Source of the DNA: Neoroseomonas terrae
GTDB lineage: Bacteria; Pseudomonadota; Alphaproteobacteria; Acetobacterales; Acetobacteraceae
Length of the DNA stretch: 64,000 nucleotides
Direction of reading: 5' to 3'
NCBI RefSeq assembly: GCF_018129025.1
Contig: NZ_JAAEDI010000006.1
Span: forward strand, 124,001-188,000
Shown piece by piece: positions 1 to 8,655 of this stretch (positions are counted from its first letter, which is position 1; each line of letters begins with the position of its first letter). Under the pieces are notes generated by a model. It made no database searches. It was not told the origin of the DNA and was given only the letters and a program-made list of their open reading frames with translations. The position numbers were made by a program, and so were the translations under genes.

Positions 1-1
1 T

Positions 2-718
2 GATGCGCCGTGGGAGGCGCTGCCGGGCGCGCTGCTGCTGCTCTACCAGCCGGAATACATGGGCATCCTGCCGGGCTTCGTGGTCGGGATGCTGCTGCTG
101 GGACCGTTCCTGCGCCTGGTGGACCGCATCGGCGCCTGGGCGCTGCTGCCGAGCCTGGCTGTCTGGGCCGCGGTGCAGATCGGCTGGCTGCGCACGCCGG
201 GCATCGGGCAGGACGTCGCCTTCGATCCGTTGGCGTGGCAACTGCTGTATCTGATCGGCGGGCTGCTGGGGCGCAACGCGCTGCTCGGCATTCCGATCCC
301 GCGCCACGCGGCGCTGCGCTTCGGCGCGCTGGCCGTGGTGGTGCTCGGCTTCGCGGCGCGGATTGTCGAGCATGGCTTCGTCGCCGGCCCGGGCGTGGCG
401 GCCGAGGCCTTGCAGCACAAGGAGGTGCTGGCGCCCGCGCGGCTGCTGCACGCGCTCGCCCTCGCCTATCTGGTCGCGCTGTGGATGCCGCGGGCGGGGG
501 CCTGGTCCGATAGTCTTGCCGGCCGATGGCTGGCGAGGATCGGCCGGCACAGCCTGGAAGTGTTCTGCGCGGGGCTCTATGCGGCCTGGCTGATCAACAC
601 CCTTGGCCCGCGCATCCCCGCCGGCCCGGGCTGGCTGGATGCGCTGGTCGTGCCGGCCGGGGTGGCGCTGCTGGGCGTGCAGTCCTGGCTGGTGATGCGG
701 CGGCAGCGCGCTGCCTAA
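2..718 (+). CDS. OpgC-type membrane protein, 3' part only
   Basis: The frame is open from the window edge, so the N-terminus is missing; 238 codons remain before TAA. The product is strongly hydrophobic with about six membrane segments. The stretch YQPEYMGILPGFVV and the later WQLLYLIGGLLG resemble the conserved core of OpgC (PF10129), an inner-membrane acyltransferase-fold protein that adds succinyl groups to osmoregulated periplasmic glucans. It ends in a basic cytoplasmic tail. Substrate is not readable from this fragment; other acyltransferase-3-like membrane proteins remain possible. It is followed by a hairpin and converges on the aldolase gene at 802. Confidence 0.72.
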   Translation, partial: DAPWEALPGALLLLYQPEYMGILPGFVVGMLLLGPFLRLVDRIGAWALLPSLAVWAAVQIGWLRTPGIGQDVAFDPLAWQLLYLIGGLLGRNALLGIPIPRHAALRFGALAVVVLGFAARIVEHGFVAGPGVAAEALQHKEVLAPARLLHALALAYLVALWMPRAGAWSDSLAGRWLARIGRHSLEVFCAGLYAAWLINTLGPRIPAGPGWLDALVVPAGVALLGVQSWLVMRRQRAA

Positions 719-726
719 AGAAGGCC

Positions 727-754
727 CCTGCCCGGGTGGGTTCATCCGGGCAGG
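727..754 (+). terminator. Hairpin after the OpgC-type gene
   Basis: Perfect 9-bp arms CCTGCCCGG and CCGGGCAGG enclose a 10-nt loop, beginning 9 nt after the stop codon. There is no T-run after it, so it may be a transcript-end stabilising hairpin rather than a classical intrinsic terminator. Confidence 0.5.
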
Positions 755-762
755 TGACGACG

Positions 763-805
763 CTAGAGCATTTGAGGTGAACGGGAGTTCACCGAAATGC
801 CCTAG
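763..805. repeat. CTAG-bounded interrupted palindrome
   Basis: Nested inverted repeat. CTAG at 763-766 pairs with CTAG at 802-805, GCATTT at 768-773 with AAATGC at 795-800, and GGTGAAC with GTTCACC around a GGGA loop. It lies between two convergent genes and its right end contains the stop codon of the minus-strand aldolase gene. It could act as a bidirectional terminator. The shape (CTAGAGCATTT at one end) also recalls short intergenic palindromes common in alphaproteobacterial genomes. I see no second copy in this window. Confidence 0.5.
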
Positions 806-1722
806 GCCGCGAGCCGCGCCTCCGCGCGTTCAAGCCGCCCCATCAGGTAGTCCACCTCGCCCGCCGTCTCCGCCGACATCTTCGGCCCTGGCGCGCGCAG
901 CACGTCATGGGCGATGATGCCGCGCTTCTTCAGCACGTATTTGCGGATGGCGAGGCCGAGGCCCGGCTGCACCTCCGTGCGGATCAGCGGCAGGTGCAGG
1001 TCGAACAGGTCCTGCGCCGCGTCGCGCCGGCCGGCACCCATCAGCTGGCAGACCTTCACCAGCATCTCGGGATAGGCGTAGCCGGTCATGATGCCATCCG
1101 CGCCGCGCGCGAGTTCCTCCGGCAGGAACTGCCCGCCGACGCCGCCCAGGATCGCGACCCGCGGCATCTTGCCCTCTGCCTCCAGCTTCCGCACGGCGGT
1201 CAGCTTGTCGAGGCCGGGCCAGTCCTCTGCCTTCAGCATGACCATGCGCTGGTCCTGCGCCATGCGGGCGATCATCGCGGCGGTCATGGTGATGCCGGTC
1301 AGCTGCGGATAATCCTGCAGGACGAAGGGGCCATCCACCACGTCCATCGCCTGGGCGATGTAGGACACGACGGCCTCATCCCCCTTCAGCCCCGGCGCGG
1401 GGGAGACCATGATGCCCGCGGCGCCAAGATCCATCGACCCGCGCGAAATCGCCTTCATCTGCGCGAAGCCCGGCGCCGAGGCGCCGACCACCACGGGGAT
1501 GCGCCCCTTGACGCGCTTCAGCACGCGATCGACGAAGGTGAGGCTTTCCGCCTCGGTCAGCTTCGGCGCCTCCCCCATCACGCCGAGGATGGTCATTCCC
1601 GACGCGCCGGCGGCGATGAACGCATCCGTCATGCGATCCGTACTGTCGAGGTCGAGCGCGCCGCCCGGCAGGAACGGGGTCGGGGCGATGACGAAGACGC
1701 CCTTGGCGGAACGGTCGAGCAT
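802..1722 (-). CDS. DHDPS/NAL-family class I aldolase
   Basis: A 306-aa protein of the DapA (dihydrodipicolinate synthase / N-acetylneuraminate lyase) TIM-barrel family, which forms a Schiff base with a pyruvate-like substrate. The nucleotide-loop equivalent GVMGEA is near residue 48, the active-site Tyr is in LQDYPQ (about 138) and the Schiff-base Lys in VMLKAED (about 164). Substrate cannot be assigned; the family includes many sugar-acid and aromatic-acid aldolases. The start at 1722 is preferred because AGAGGG lies 7 nt upstream; an ATG two codons earlier (1728) has almost no spacing. It diverges from the PrpF-family operon across about 55 bp, which suggests shared control with that catabolic cluster. 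Confidence 0.88.
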   Translation of the reverse strand: MLDRSAKGVFVIAPTPFLPGGALDLDSTDRMTDAFIAAGASGMTILGVMGEAPKLTEAESLTFVDRVLKRVKGRIPVVVGASAPGFAQMKAISRGSMDLGAAGIMVSPAPGLKGDEAVVSYIAQAMDVVDGPFVLQDYPQLTGITMTAAMIARMAQDQRMVMLKAEDWPGLDKLTAVRKLEAEGKMPRVAILGGVGGQFLPEELARGADGIMTGYAYPEMLVKVCQLMGAGRRDAAQDLFDLHLPLIRTEVQPGLGLAIRKYVLKKRGIIAHDVLRAPGPKMSAETAGEVDYLMGRLERAEARLAA

Positions 1723-1777
1723 GGGCATTCCCTCTGCGTTGCTGCACCATCATAGCCCCGTGTCGAGGAACCGTCAC

Positions 1778-2917
1778 ATGGACCAGGCCTTCATCCCCGC
1801 CGTCTTCCACCGCGGCGGTTCCTCCAAGGGCGTGTTCTTCCACGCGAAGGACCTGCCGCACGACCGCGCAAAGCAGGATGCGATCTTCCTGTCCGTCCTC
1901 GGCAGCCCCGATCCCTATGGGCGGCAGCTGGATGGGATGGGCGGCGGCATCTCGTCGCTGTCGAAGGCCGTGATCATCGGGCCGCCGACGCATCCCGACG
2001 CGGATGTGGACTACACCTTCGCGCAGGTGGCGGTGGACCGGCCGCTGGTCGACTGGCAAAGCAATTGCGGCAACCTCTCCTCCGCTGTCGGTCCTTTCGC
2101 GGTGGATGAAGGGCTGATCCGTGCCTCGGATGGCGAGACGCTGGTACGCATCCACCAGGTGAACACGAAGCGCATCATCCATGCGCGCTTCCTGGTGCGC
2201 GGCCGCCGCGCGGCGACCGAGGGCGACTTCGCCATGGCTGGCGTCTCGGGCACCGGCGCGCGCATCCGGCTCGATTTCCTTGTTCCCGGCGGCGGGCAGA
2301 CAGGCTCCCTGCTGCCCACGGGCCAAGTGCTGGACACGCTGGAGCATGAAGGCCGCAGCTACCGCGCGACGATGGTCGATGCGGCGAATGCCTGCGTGTT
2401 CCTGGACGCCGCGGAACTCGGCCTGACCGGGACGGAGAGCCCCGACGCCATCGAGGCGAAGCCCGGCGCGATGGCGCTGCTGGATGCGTTGCGGCGCCTC
2501 GCCGCGGTGCGCATGGGCCTGTCCGACACGCCGGAGGCCGCGCCGCTCGGCATCCCGAAGGTCGCCGTCGTTTCGGCGCCGGCCGAGTATCGCGCGCTGG
2601 ACGGTTCGACGATCGCTGCCGGCACGCATGAGATCGCGGTGCGCATGATCTCCATGGAGCGCGCGCATCGCGCCGTGCCCCTGACGGGCGGCATGGCGCT
2701 CGGCGTCGCCTGCCGCATCGACGGGTCGCTGCCGCAGATGATCGCCGCGACGCCGGACACGGATGAGGTGCGGCTCGCCAACCCCTCCGGCGTGCTGTCG
2801 GTGGGTGCGGAGGTGCGACGGGACGGAAATGGCTGGTTCGCCGACAGCGCGGTGGTGTTCCGCTCCGCGCGGCGGCTGATGCAGGGCAGCGTGGCGGTGC
2901 CGATGCGGCTGTTTTGA
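1778..2917 (+). CDS. PrpF-family isomerase/tautomerase
   Basis: A 379-aa protein of the PrpF family (PF04303, diaminopimelate-epimerase-like fold). Members isomerise unsaturated di- and tricarboxylates: PrpF acts on 2-methylaconitate and GalD is a 4-oxalomesaconate tautomerase. The N-terminal FHRGGSSKGVFF and central SNCGNLSSAVGPFA are family signatures; the Cys of the latter lies at the catalytic position. The start is set by GAGGAA about 7 nt before ATG, although the frame is open further upstream. It heads the plus-strand operon. Neighbouring PDC-hydrolase-like genes make a GalD-like role on an aromatic breakdown product plausible, but this is inferred from context only. Confidence 0.85.
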   Translation: MDQAFIPAVFHRGGSSKGVFFHAKDLPHDRAKQDAIFLSVLGSPDPYGRQLDGMGGGISSLSKAVIIGPPTHPDADVDYTFAQVAVDRPLVDWQSNCGNLSSAVGPFAVDEGLIRASDGETLVRIHQVNTKRIIHARFLVRGRRAATEGDFAMAGVSGTGARIRLDFLVPGGGQTGSLLPTGQVLDTLEHEGRSYRATMVDAANACVFLDAAELGLTGTESPDAIEAKPGAMALLDALRRLAAVRMGLSDTPEAAPLGIPKVAVVSAPAEYRALDGSTIAAGTHEIAVRMISMERAHRAVPLTGGMALGVACRIDGSLPQMIAATPDTDEVRLANPSGVLSVGAEVRRDGNGWFADSAVVFRSARRLMQGSVAVPMRLF

Positions 2918-2973
2918 TGCGCCGCGCGGGGCGTGGCATGCTCCGCGCCGTCCAAGTCCGGAGGAAATATCCG

Positions 2974-3957
2974 ATGCTCAGCCGCCGCCAGGCGCTGGCC
3001 GCAGGGGTCGCGCTGATCGCCGCCCGCAGCGCGGTCGCACAGGCCGCCTATCCCGACCGCCCGATCCGCGTGATCGTGCCCTTCGCCGCGGGCGGCAATG
3101 CCGACATCATCGGGCGGGTGCTGCAGCCGCGGTTGCAGGAGAAGCTGGGTCAGCCGGTGGTGGTCGAGAACCGCCCCGGCGCCGGCGGCTCGGTGGGCGC
3201 GGAGGCGGTCGCCCGTGCTCGGCCGGATGGCTACACGCTGCTGATCGGGTCGAACGGGCCCCTTTCCGTCAATCCAGTGGTGCAGGCGCGGCTCCCCTAT
3301 GACGCGACGCGCGATTTCGCGCCCGTGGCCATGGCGATGGAGGTGCCGCATTGCCTCGTCGTGCGCGCCGACGCGCCGTATCGCACGGTCGCCGATGTCG
3401 TCGCGGCATCGCGCGCCGCGGGTGGCGAGGCTCTTGGCATCGGAACGGCCGGGGTGGCGAGTGCCACGCATCTCTCGCTCGAATCCTTCAAGGCCGCGAC
3501 CGGGGCGAGGCTGCTGCACGTGCCCTATCGCGGCGGCGGCGCGGCGGTGCCGGATTTCCTCGCCGGCAACCTGCCGATGCTGTTCACCGAACTGTCGACT
3601 GGCATCGCGATGCAGCGCGACGGCAAGGGGCGGGTGATCGCCATCGCCTCCCCGCGCCGCGTGGCGGAACTGCCCGACGTGCCGACGATGATCGAACAGG
3701 GCGTCCCCGATTTCACCGCCGGTTCCTATGTCGGGTTGCTGGCGCCCACCGGCACGCCGCCCGAGGCGATGCGCCGGCTGTCGCAGGCCATGGCCGAGAT
3801 CGTCGCCGAGCCGGATTTCCGCGCGCGGATGCAGCAGCTCGGCGGCGAGGCGGCGAGCGGCGCCCTCGTCACGCCGGAGGGCTTCGCCAACTACATCGCG
3901 CAGGATTTGGCGAAGTCGCGCAACGCCGCGCGCATCGCGGACATCAAGCCCGAATGA
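2974..3957 (+). CDS. Bug/TctC-family periplasmic receptor
   Basis: A 327-aa protein of the Bug family (PF03401), periplasmic solute receptors best known as the TctC component of tripartite tricarboxylate transporters. It has an N-terminal MLSRRQALAAG leader (twin Arg, hydrophobic, AVAQAA cleavage region), then YPDRPIRVIVPFAAGG, ENRPGAGG and the late LPDVPTMIEQG, all typical. The start is chosen from GGAGGAAA 7 nt upstream; an open frame continues upstream without such a site. No TctA or TctB membrane genes lie in the window, so it is an orphan receptor that presumably works with a permease elsewhere. The ligand is likely a carboxylate used by this operon. Confidence 0.92.
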   Translation: MLSRRQALAAGVALIAARSAVAQAAYPDRPIRVIVPFAAGGNADIIGRVLQPRLQEKLGQPVVVENRPGAGGSVGAEAVARARPDGYTLLIGSNGPLSVNPVVQARLPYDATRDFAPVAMAMEVPHCLVVRADAPYRTVADVVAASRAAGGEALGIGTAGVASATHLSLESFKAATGARLLHVPYRGGGAAVPDFLAGNLPMLFTELSTGIAMQRDGKGRVIAIASPRRVAELPDVPTMIEQGVPDFTAGSYVGLLAPTGTPPEAMRRLSQAMAEIVAEPDFRARMQQLGGEAASGALVTPEGFANYIAQDLAKSRNAARIADIKPE

Positions 3958-4805
3958 CCGAGCGCCGCACCCCGGTCGGCGCCACCGACTGCCATTGCCA
4001 CATCTTCGGCCCGGCCGCGCGGTTTCCCTATGCCGAGCCACGGTCCTACACGCCGGAGGACGAGACGCTCGAGGATTATCTCGCGCTGCTGGATCGGCTG
4101 GAGCTCGATCGCGGCGTGATCGTGCAGCCCTCGGCTTATGACCGCGACAATGCGTGCACGCTGGATGCGCTGCGCCGCGCGCCGGACAGGCTGCGCGGCG
4201 TGGCCGTGGTGGGGCAGGAAGCGACGGCGGACACGCTGCGCGCGATGCATCGCGACGGGATCCGGGGCTTGCGCGCGAATGAGTATCGCCGTGACGGCCA
4301 GGCCGCGTACCACGGCGGCGTGCGGCTGGAGGAGATCGAACCCTTCTTCCCGGTGATGGAGGAACTCGGTTGGCACCTGCAACTGTGGATCGACGCGCGA
4401 CACCTGCCGGAGCTGGAACCGCGGCTCGCGAAGGTGCCGGTGCCGATCGTGGTCGACCATATGGGGCGGATGCACCACAGCCACGGCATCGGCGACCCCG
4501 GCTTCCAGGCGCTGGTTGCCGGGGTGGCCGAGGGTCGGTACATGGCGAAGCTGTCGGGCACCTACCGGCTCGGCGCGGTGCAGCCGGATTATGTCGCGGC
4601 GAAGCCGTTCCATGACGCGCTGATCGCCGCGAACCCGGATGCGCTGCTCTGGGGCACGGATTGGCCGCACCCGCGCCCCGATGGCGGCCGGCCGGATGCG
4701 CGGCGGCTGCTGGAGGTGTTCCTGGATTGGACGCCTGATCCGGCACTGCGGAAGAAGATCCTGACCGATACGCCGGCGCGCCTCTATGACTTCCCGGGAG
4801 GCTGA
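3954..4805 (+). CDS. Amidohydrolase, PDC-hydrolase-like (first copy)
   Basis: A 283-aa amidohydrolase_2 protein (PF04909, COG3618), the group containing LigI, 2-pyrone-4,6-dicarboxylate hydrolase. TDCHCHIFGP near residue 11 gives the first metal/active-site motif, VVDHMGRMHH the central one and LLWGTDWPHPRP the conserved C-terminal Asp motif. It overlaps the preceding receptor by ATGA, so the two are translationally coupled. A very similar family member follows immediately. A lactone or amide hydrolysis step in degradation of an aromatic or cyclic acid is likely; the exact substrate is not visible. Confidence 0.87.
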   Translation: MTERRTPVGATDCHCHIFGPAARFPYAEPRSYTPEDETLEDYLALLDRLELDRGVIVQPSAYDRDNACTLDALRRAPDRLRGVAVVGQEATADTLRAMHRDGIRGLRANEYRRDGQAAYHGGVRLEEIEPFFPVMEELGWHLQLWIDARHLPELEPRLAKVPVPIVVDHMGRMHHSHGIGDPGFQALVAGVAEGRYMAKLSGTYRLGAVQPDYVAAKPFHDALIAANPDALLWGTDWPHPRPDGGRPDARRLLEVFLDWTPDPALRKKILTDTPARLYDFPGG

Positions 4806-4809
4806 CGCC

Positions 4810-5640
4810 ATGCGCCGACCCGCCTTCAGCCTGCCGCCCGGCACCTGCGACACGCATGTGCATATCTGGGGGCCGTTCGACCGTTATCCGGTGGCGAAGG
4901 GCGCGCCCTATACGCCGCCGGAGCGCAACGCGGCCGATCTGCGAGCGCTGCACGCACGGCTCGGCGTGGAGCGTGCGGTCATCGTGCAGACCACGGTCTA
5001 CAAATCGGACAACCGCGCGATGCTGGATGCGATTGCCGCAAGCGGCGGCGCCTATCGTGGCGTGGCGCTGATCGATGCGAGCTTCGGCGATGCCGAGTTT
5101 CAGGCGCTGCACGATGGCGGCGTGCGCGGCGTGCGCTTCGGCTTCGTGAAGCATCTGGGCGGCGTGCCCGATCTTGCGCTGGTGCAGCGCACGGCGGATC
5201 GGATCGCGCCGATGGGCTGGCACCTGGTGCTGCATCTCGATGCCGCCAACATCCCGGAATTCGAGGCGCTGCTGCGCGGCTTCTCCCTGCCCGTGGTGAT
5301 CGATCACATGGGCCGCGTGCCTGTGGCGGAGGGAACGGAGCAGGCACCGTTCCGCATCCTGCTCGACCTGCTGAAGCGCGAAAACTACTGGGTGAAGGTC
5401 TCGGGGGCCGAGCGCATCTCCGCCGAAGGCCCACCCTTCCGCGACGCGGTGCCCTTCGCGCGGAAGCTGATCGAGGCCGCGCCCGACCGCACCCTGTGGG
5501 GCACCGACTGGCCGCACCCCAATGTGCGCTGGGACCCGGACGAGGCCGACCTGGTCGACCTGCTGCCGGAATTCGGCGACGACGACGCGCTGCGGCGCGT
5601 GCTGGTGGACAACCCCGCAAGACTCTACGGCTTCGCATGA
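4810..5640 (+). CDS. Amidohydrolase, PDC-hydrolase-like (second copy)
   Basis: A 276-aa relative of the preceding gene product. It carries TCDTHVHIWGPFDRYP at the N-terminus, VVIDHMGRVP in the middle and LWGTDWPHPNVRW near the C-terminus, the same three motifs in the same order. The start at 4810 follows GGGAGG with about 8-nt spacing; the frame is open 24 bases further upstream inside the previous gene. Divergence between the two copies suggests different substrates in one pathway rather than a recent duplication. Confidence 0.87.
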   Translation: MRRPAFSLPPGTCDTHVHIWGPFDRYPVAKGAPYTPPERNAADLRALHARLGVERAVIVQTTVYKSDNRAMLDAIAASGGAYRGVALIDASFGDAEFQALHDGGVRGVRFGFVKHLGGVPDLALVQRTADRIAPMGWHLVLHLDAANIPEFEALLRGFSLPVVIDHMGRVPVAEGTEQAPFRILLDLLKRENYWVKVSGAERISAEGPPFRDAVPFARKLIEAAPDRTLWGTDWPHPNVRWDPDEADLVDLLPEFGDDDALRRVLVDNPARLYGFA

Positions 5641-6482
5641 CCGACGATCTGCAATCCTGGATCGGCCGCACGCGCCGCGTGGCGGATGAGATGGCGACGC
5701 CGCTGGTGCGTCGCATGGCCGCGCTGACGGATCGGAGCGATGTCGCTCTCGACCGCGGCGCGGTGGTGCCGAACCATTGGCTGACCATGCTGTTCGACGA
5801 TGCGCAGCCGCAATCGCAGTTGGGGCCGGACGGGCACCCGTCGAAAGGCGATTTCCTGCCGCCGGTTCCCCTCCCCCGGCGGATGCTGGGCGGCCGGCGC
5901 CTGACCTATCACGCGCCGGTGCATGTGGGTGATGCGCTGGAGCGGGAGACGGCGATCGCCGCCATCACGCCCAAGGTCGGGCGGTCAGGTGCGATGATCT
6001 TCGTCATGCTGCGCCACACCATCACCGGGCCGAACGGGCTGCTGGCGGTGGAGGAGCAGGACGTCGCCTATCTGGAAGCGAAGCGCAACGCGCCGGCACC
6101 GCCCGAGAAGCCTGCCGAGACGCCAACCGCCGAATGGCGCGATGCCTGGAGGCCCGATCCGGTCGTGCTGTTCCGCTTCTCGGCGCTGGCCTTCAACGGG
6201 CACCGCATCCACTACGACGCGGACTATGCGCGCGACGGCGAGGGATACCCCGCGCTGGTCGTCAATGGCAGCGTCAGCACGCTGTTCCTGTTCGAGGCGC
6301 TGCTGCGCCGCAACCCCGGCAGGCAGATCGCGTCCTATGAGGCGCGCACCATGCAGCCGGTGTTCTGTGACCGGCCGGCCTTCCTCTGCGCCGATGCGCC
6401 GGGCGCCGACGGCGCACGCAATCTCTGGGTCGAGAAGGATGATGGCGCCATGGCCATCCGTATCAAGACGAGGCTGACGTGA
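5637..6482 (+). CDS. MaoC-like / FAS1-type dehydratase
   Basis: A 281-aa double hot-dog protein resembling mesaconyl-C4-CoA hydratase and other FAS1-like dehydratase-domain enzymes. The C-terminal half carries FRFSALAFNGHRIHYD, the hydratase-2 type motif with an Asn/Gly/His site that positions water for addition across a CoA-thioester double bond; the N-terminal half (YHAPVHVGD) is the partner hot dog. It overlaps the previous gene by ATGA and the next by GTGA. With the CoA-transferases that follow, it fits reversible hydration of an unsaturated branched dicarboxyl-CoA, perhaps mesaconyl-CoA or a relative. Confidence 0.83.
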   Translation: MTDDLQSWIGRTRRVADEMATPLVRRMAALTDRSDVALDRGAVVPNHWLTMLFDDAQPQSQLGPDGHPSKGDFLPPVPLPRRMLGGRRLTYHAPVHVGDALERETAIAAITPKVGRSGAMIFVMLRHTITGPNGLLAVEEQDVAYLEAKRNAPAPPEKPAETPTAEWRDAWRPDPVVLFRFSALAFNGHRIHYDADYARDGEGYPALVVNGSVSTLFLFEALLRRNPGRQIASYEARTMQPVFCDRPAFLCADAPGADGARNLWVEKDDGAMAIRIKTRLT

Positions 6483-7687
6483 GCGGACCACTGGACGGTA
6501 TTCGCGTTCTCGACCTTTCGGCCGTTGTCGTCGGCCCGATCTGCACGCATGTGCTGTGCGAGCACGGCGCCGAGGTCATCAAGATCGAGGCGCCGCCGAC
6601 CGGCGACCTGCTGCGCTCGCTGGCGGGCAAAGGCCGCAGCACGGGGATGAACGGCAAGTTCCTGAACTTCAATCGCGGCAAGAAGTCGCTGGCCATCGAC
6701 CTCAAGAAGCCGGCGGGCATCGCGGCCCTGCAGAAGCTCGCGCGCAGCGTCGATGTCTTCGTGACCAACATTCGTCCGGATGCGCAGGCGCGGCTCGGCG
6801 TGGATGAGGCGAGCCTGCGTGCCGTGGCGCCGCGGCTGATCCATTGCTCCATCACCGGCTTCGGCACGGGCGGTCCTTATGCCGGACGACCGGCCTACGA
6901 CACCGTCATCCAGGGCGTGTCGGGCGTCGCGGGTGCCTTCGAGGCCTCGACCGGCGAACCGCGCTACGTCCCCTTCCTCGTCGCGGACCACACGGTCGGG
7001 CTGATCGCCGCGCAGATGATCGGCTTCGCGCTGTATCGCCGCGAGAAGACCGGCCAGGGTGAAGCGATCGAAGTGCCGATGTTCGAGAACATGGCCGCCT
7101 ACATCATGCAGGAGCATCTCGGCGCGGCGTCCTTCCGCCCGGCGCTCGGCCCGCCCGGCGATCACCGCGTGCTGAGCCCCGACGGCAAGCCGCTGCCGAC
7201 CAAGGACGGCTTCATCTGCATCAGCGCCAACACGGATGCGCAGGCGCACGCCTTCTTCGACGCGATCGACCGGCCGGAGCTGAAGACCGATCCGCGCTTC
7301 GCCAAGGTCGCGCAGCGCGTGCAGCACACGAAGGAATACTTCCACATCCGCGCGACCTCGCTGGGCGGGAAGACCTCGGCGGAGTGGCTGGAGATCTTCG
7401 ACCGCGCGGATGTGCCGGTCTCCCCCTACAACACCATCGGCTCGCTGATCGACGACCCGCATCTGCGCGCGGTCGGCATGGTGACGGAGGAGGAGCACCC
7501 GACCGAGGGCCCGACCTGGGCGATCGGCCGGCCGAACAGCTTTTCCGGCGGCGTCGCGCCGCCACGTCCGCCGGCGCCGCGCCTCGGCGCAGATGGCGCG
7601 GCGGTGCTTGCCGAAGCCGGGCTTACCCAGGAAGACATCGAAACGCTGCGCAAAGACGGCGTGCTGATCGAGGAAATGCCCACATGA
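6479..7687 (+). CDS. CaiB/BaiF family III CoA-transferase (first)
   Basis: A 402-aa family III CoA-transferase (PF02515). These enzymes move CoA between acids through an aspartyl-CoA intermediate. The N-terminus has the family pattern LDGIRVLDLSAVVVGP and AEVIKIE; the likely catalytic Asp is Asp170 in FLVADHTVG. It starts with GTG overlapping the previous stop. The neighbouring hydratase suggests that it activates the acid substrate of the pathway (or recycles CoA from the product). Confidence 0.92.
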   Translation: MSGPLDGIRVLDLSAVVVGPICTHVLCEHGAEVIKIEAPPTGDLLRSLAGKGRSTGMNGKFLNFNRGKKSLAIDLKKPAGIAALQKLARSVDVFVTNIRPDAQARLGVDEASLRAVAPRLIHCSITGFGTGGPYAGRPAYDTVIQGVSGVAGAFEASTGEPRYVPFLVADHTVGLIAAQMIGFALYRREKTGQGEAIEVPMFENMAAYIMQEHLGAASFRPALGPPGDHRVLSPDGKPLPTKDGFICISANTDAQAHAFFDAIDRPELKTDPRFAKVAQRVQHTKEYFHIRATSLGGKTSAEWLEIFDRADVPVSPYNTIGSLIDDPHLRAVGMVTEEEHPTEGPTWAIGRPNSFSGGVAPPRPPAPRLGADGAAVLAEAGLTQEDIETLRKDGVLIEEMPT

Positions 7688-8655
7688 TCCGCCTGACCCG
7701 TCGCGCCGCGATCGCCGGCGCCACCCTCGCCCCCTTCGCCGTTGCGCGCGCGCAGGGCAATTGGCCCGACAAGCCGGTGCGCCTGGTCGTGCCCTTCACG
7801 CCGGGTGGATCGACCGACATTCTCGCGCGCGCCATGGGCCAAAGGCTTGGCGAGATCTTCAACCAGCCCTTCATCGTCGACAACCGCCCGGGCGCCGGCG
7901 GCACGGTGGGGTCGGAGCAGGTGTACCGCGCCGCGCCCGATGGGCTGACGCTGATGATGGGGCATATCGGGACGCTCGCCTGCAACCCGGCGCTCTACCC
8001 GAACCTGACCTTCGACACGGCCCGCTTCGTGCCCGTCGCGCTGGTGGCGAATGTCGCGAACTTCCTCGTCGTGACCAACGGCCTCGCGGCACGCGACGTC
8101 CAGGCGCTGATCGCGCTGGCCAAATCCAAGCCCGGCGAGCTGACCTATGGCAGCGGCGGCAATGGCAGTGCGGCGCATATCGCCATGGTCGCCTTCAACG
8201 AGGCGACGGGCACCGAGATGACGCATGTGCCCTATCGCGGCACGGGCCCGATGCTGACGGACCTGATTGGCGGCACGATCCAGCTGACCATGACTGGCGG
8301 GCCGCCGGCGCTGCCGCCGGTGCGCGCCGGGCAGCTTCGGGCGCTCGGGATCTCCTCGCTGGAGCGCCTGCCCTCGGCGAACGACATCCCGACCGTCGCG
8401 TCCCAGGGCGTGCAGGGCTTCGAGGCGCTGCAATGGTACGGCATCGTCGCGCCGCCCGGCACGCCGCCCGCGATAGTGGCTAGGCTGAACGAGGCCTGCA
8501 ACCGCACCCTCGGCGAAGCGCCCTTCCGCGCACGGCTGGAATCGGAAGGTGCGGTGGCCGATCCGATGACGCCCGCGCAGTTCGGCGACTACATCGCGCG
8601 GGAACGCGACCGCTGGGGCACGCTGATCCGGCGCAACAATGTGAGTCTCGGCTGA
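7684..8655 (+). CDS. Bug/TctC-family periplasmic receptor (second in operon)
   Basis: A 323-aa Bug-family receptor (PF03401). It has a leader MIRLTRRAAIAGATLAP with cleavage after ARAQ, then WPDKPVRLVVPFTPGG, DNRPGAGG and VPYRGTGPM, all hallmarks of the fold. It overlaps the upstream CoA-transferase by ATGA. Having two different receptors in one catabolic operon suggests uptake of two related acids or a redundant high-affinity pair; no cognate membrane components are present. Confidence 0.92.
   Translation: MIRLTRRAAIAGATLAPFAVARAQGNWPDKPVRLVVPFTPGGSTDILARAMGQRLGEIFNQPFIVDNRPGAGGTVGSEQVYRAAPDGLTLMMGHIGTLACNPALYPNLTFDTARFVPVALVANVANFLVVTNGLAARDVQALIALAKSKPGELTYGSGGNGSAAHIAMVAFNEATGTEMTHVPYRGTGPMLTDLIGGTIQLTMTGGPPALPPVRAGQLRALGISSLERLPSANDIPTVASQGVQGFEALQWYGIVAPPGTPPAIVARLNEACNRTLGEAPFRARLESEGAVADPMTPAQFGDYIARERDRWGTLIRRNNVSLG

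Noticed and set aside
2359-5517. A 1052-codon minus-strand open frame opposite the catabolic operon
   Set aside because: It runs antisense through PrpF, Bug and two amidohydrolase genes whose protein motifs are intact; its translation is Arg/His-rich low complexity, typical of antisense frames in GC-rich DNA.
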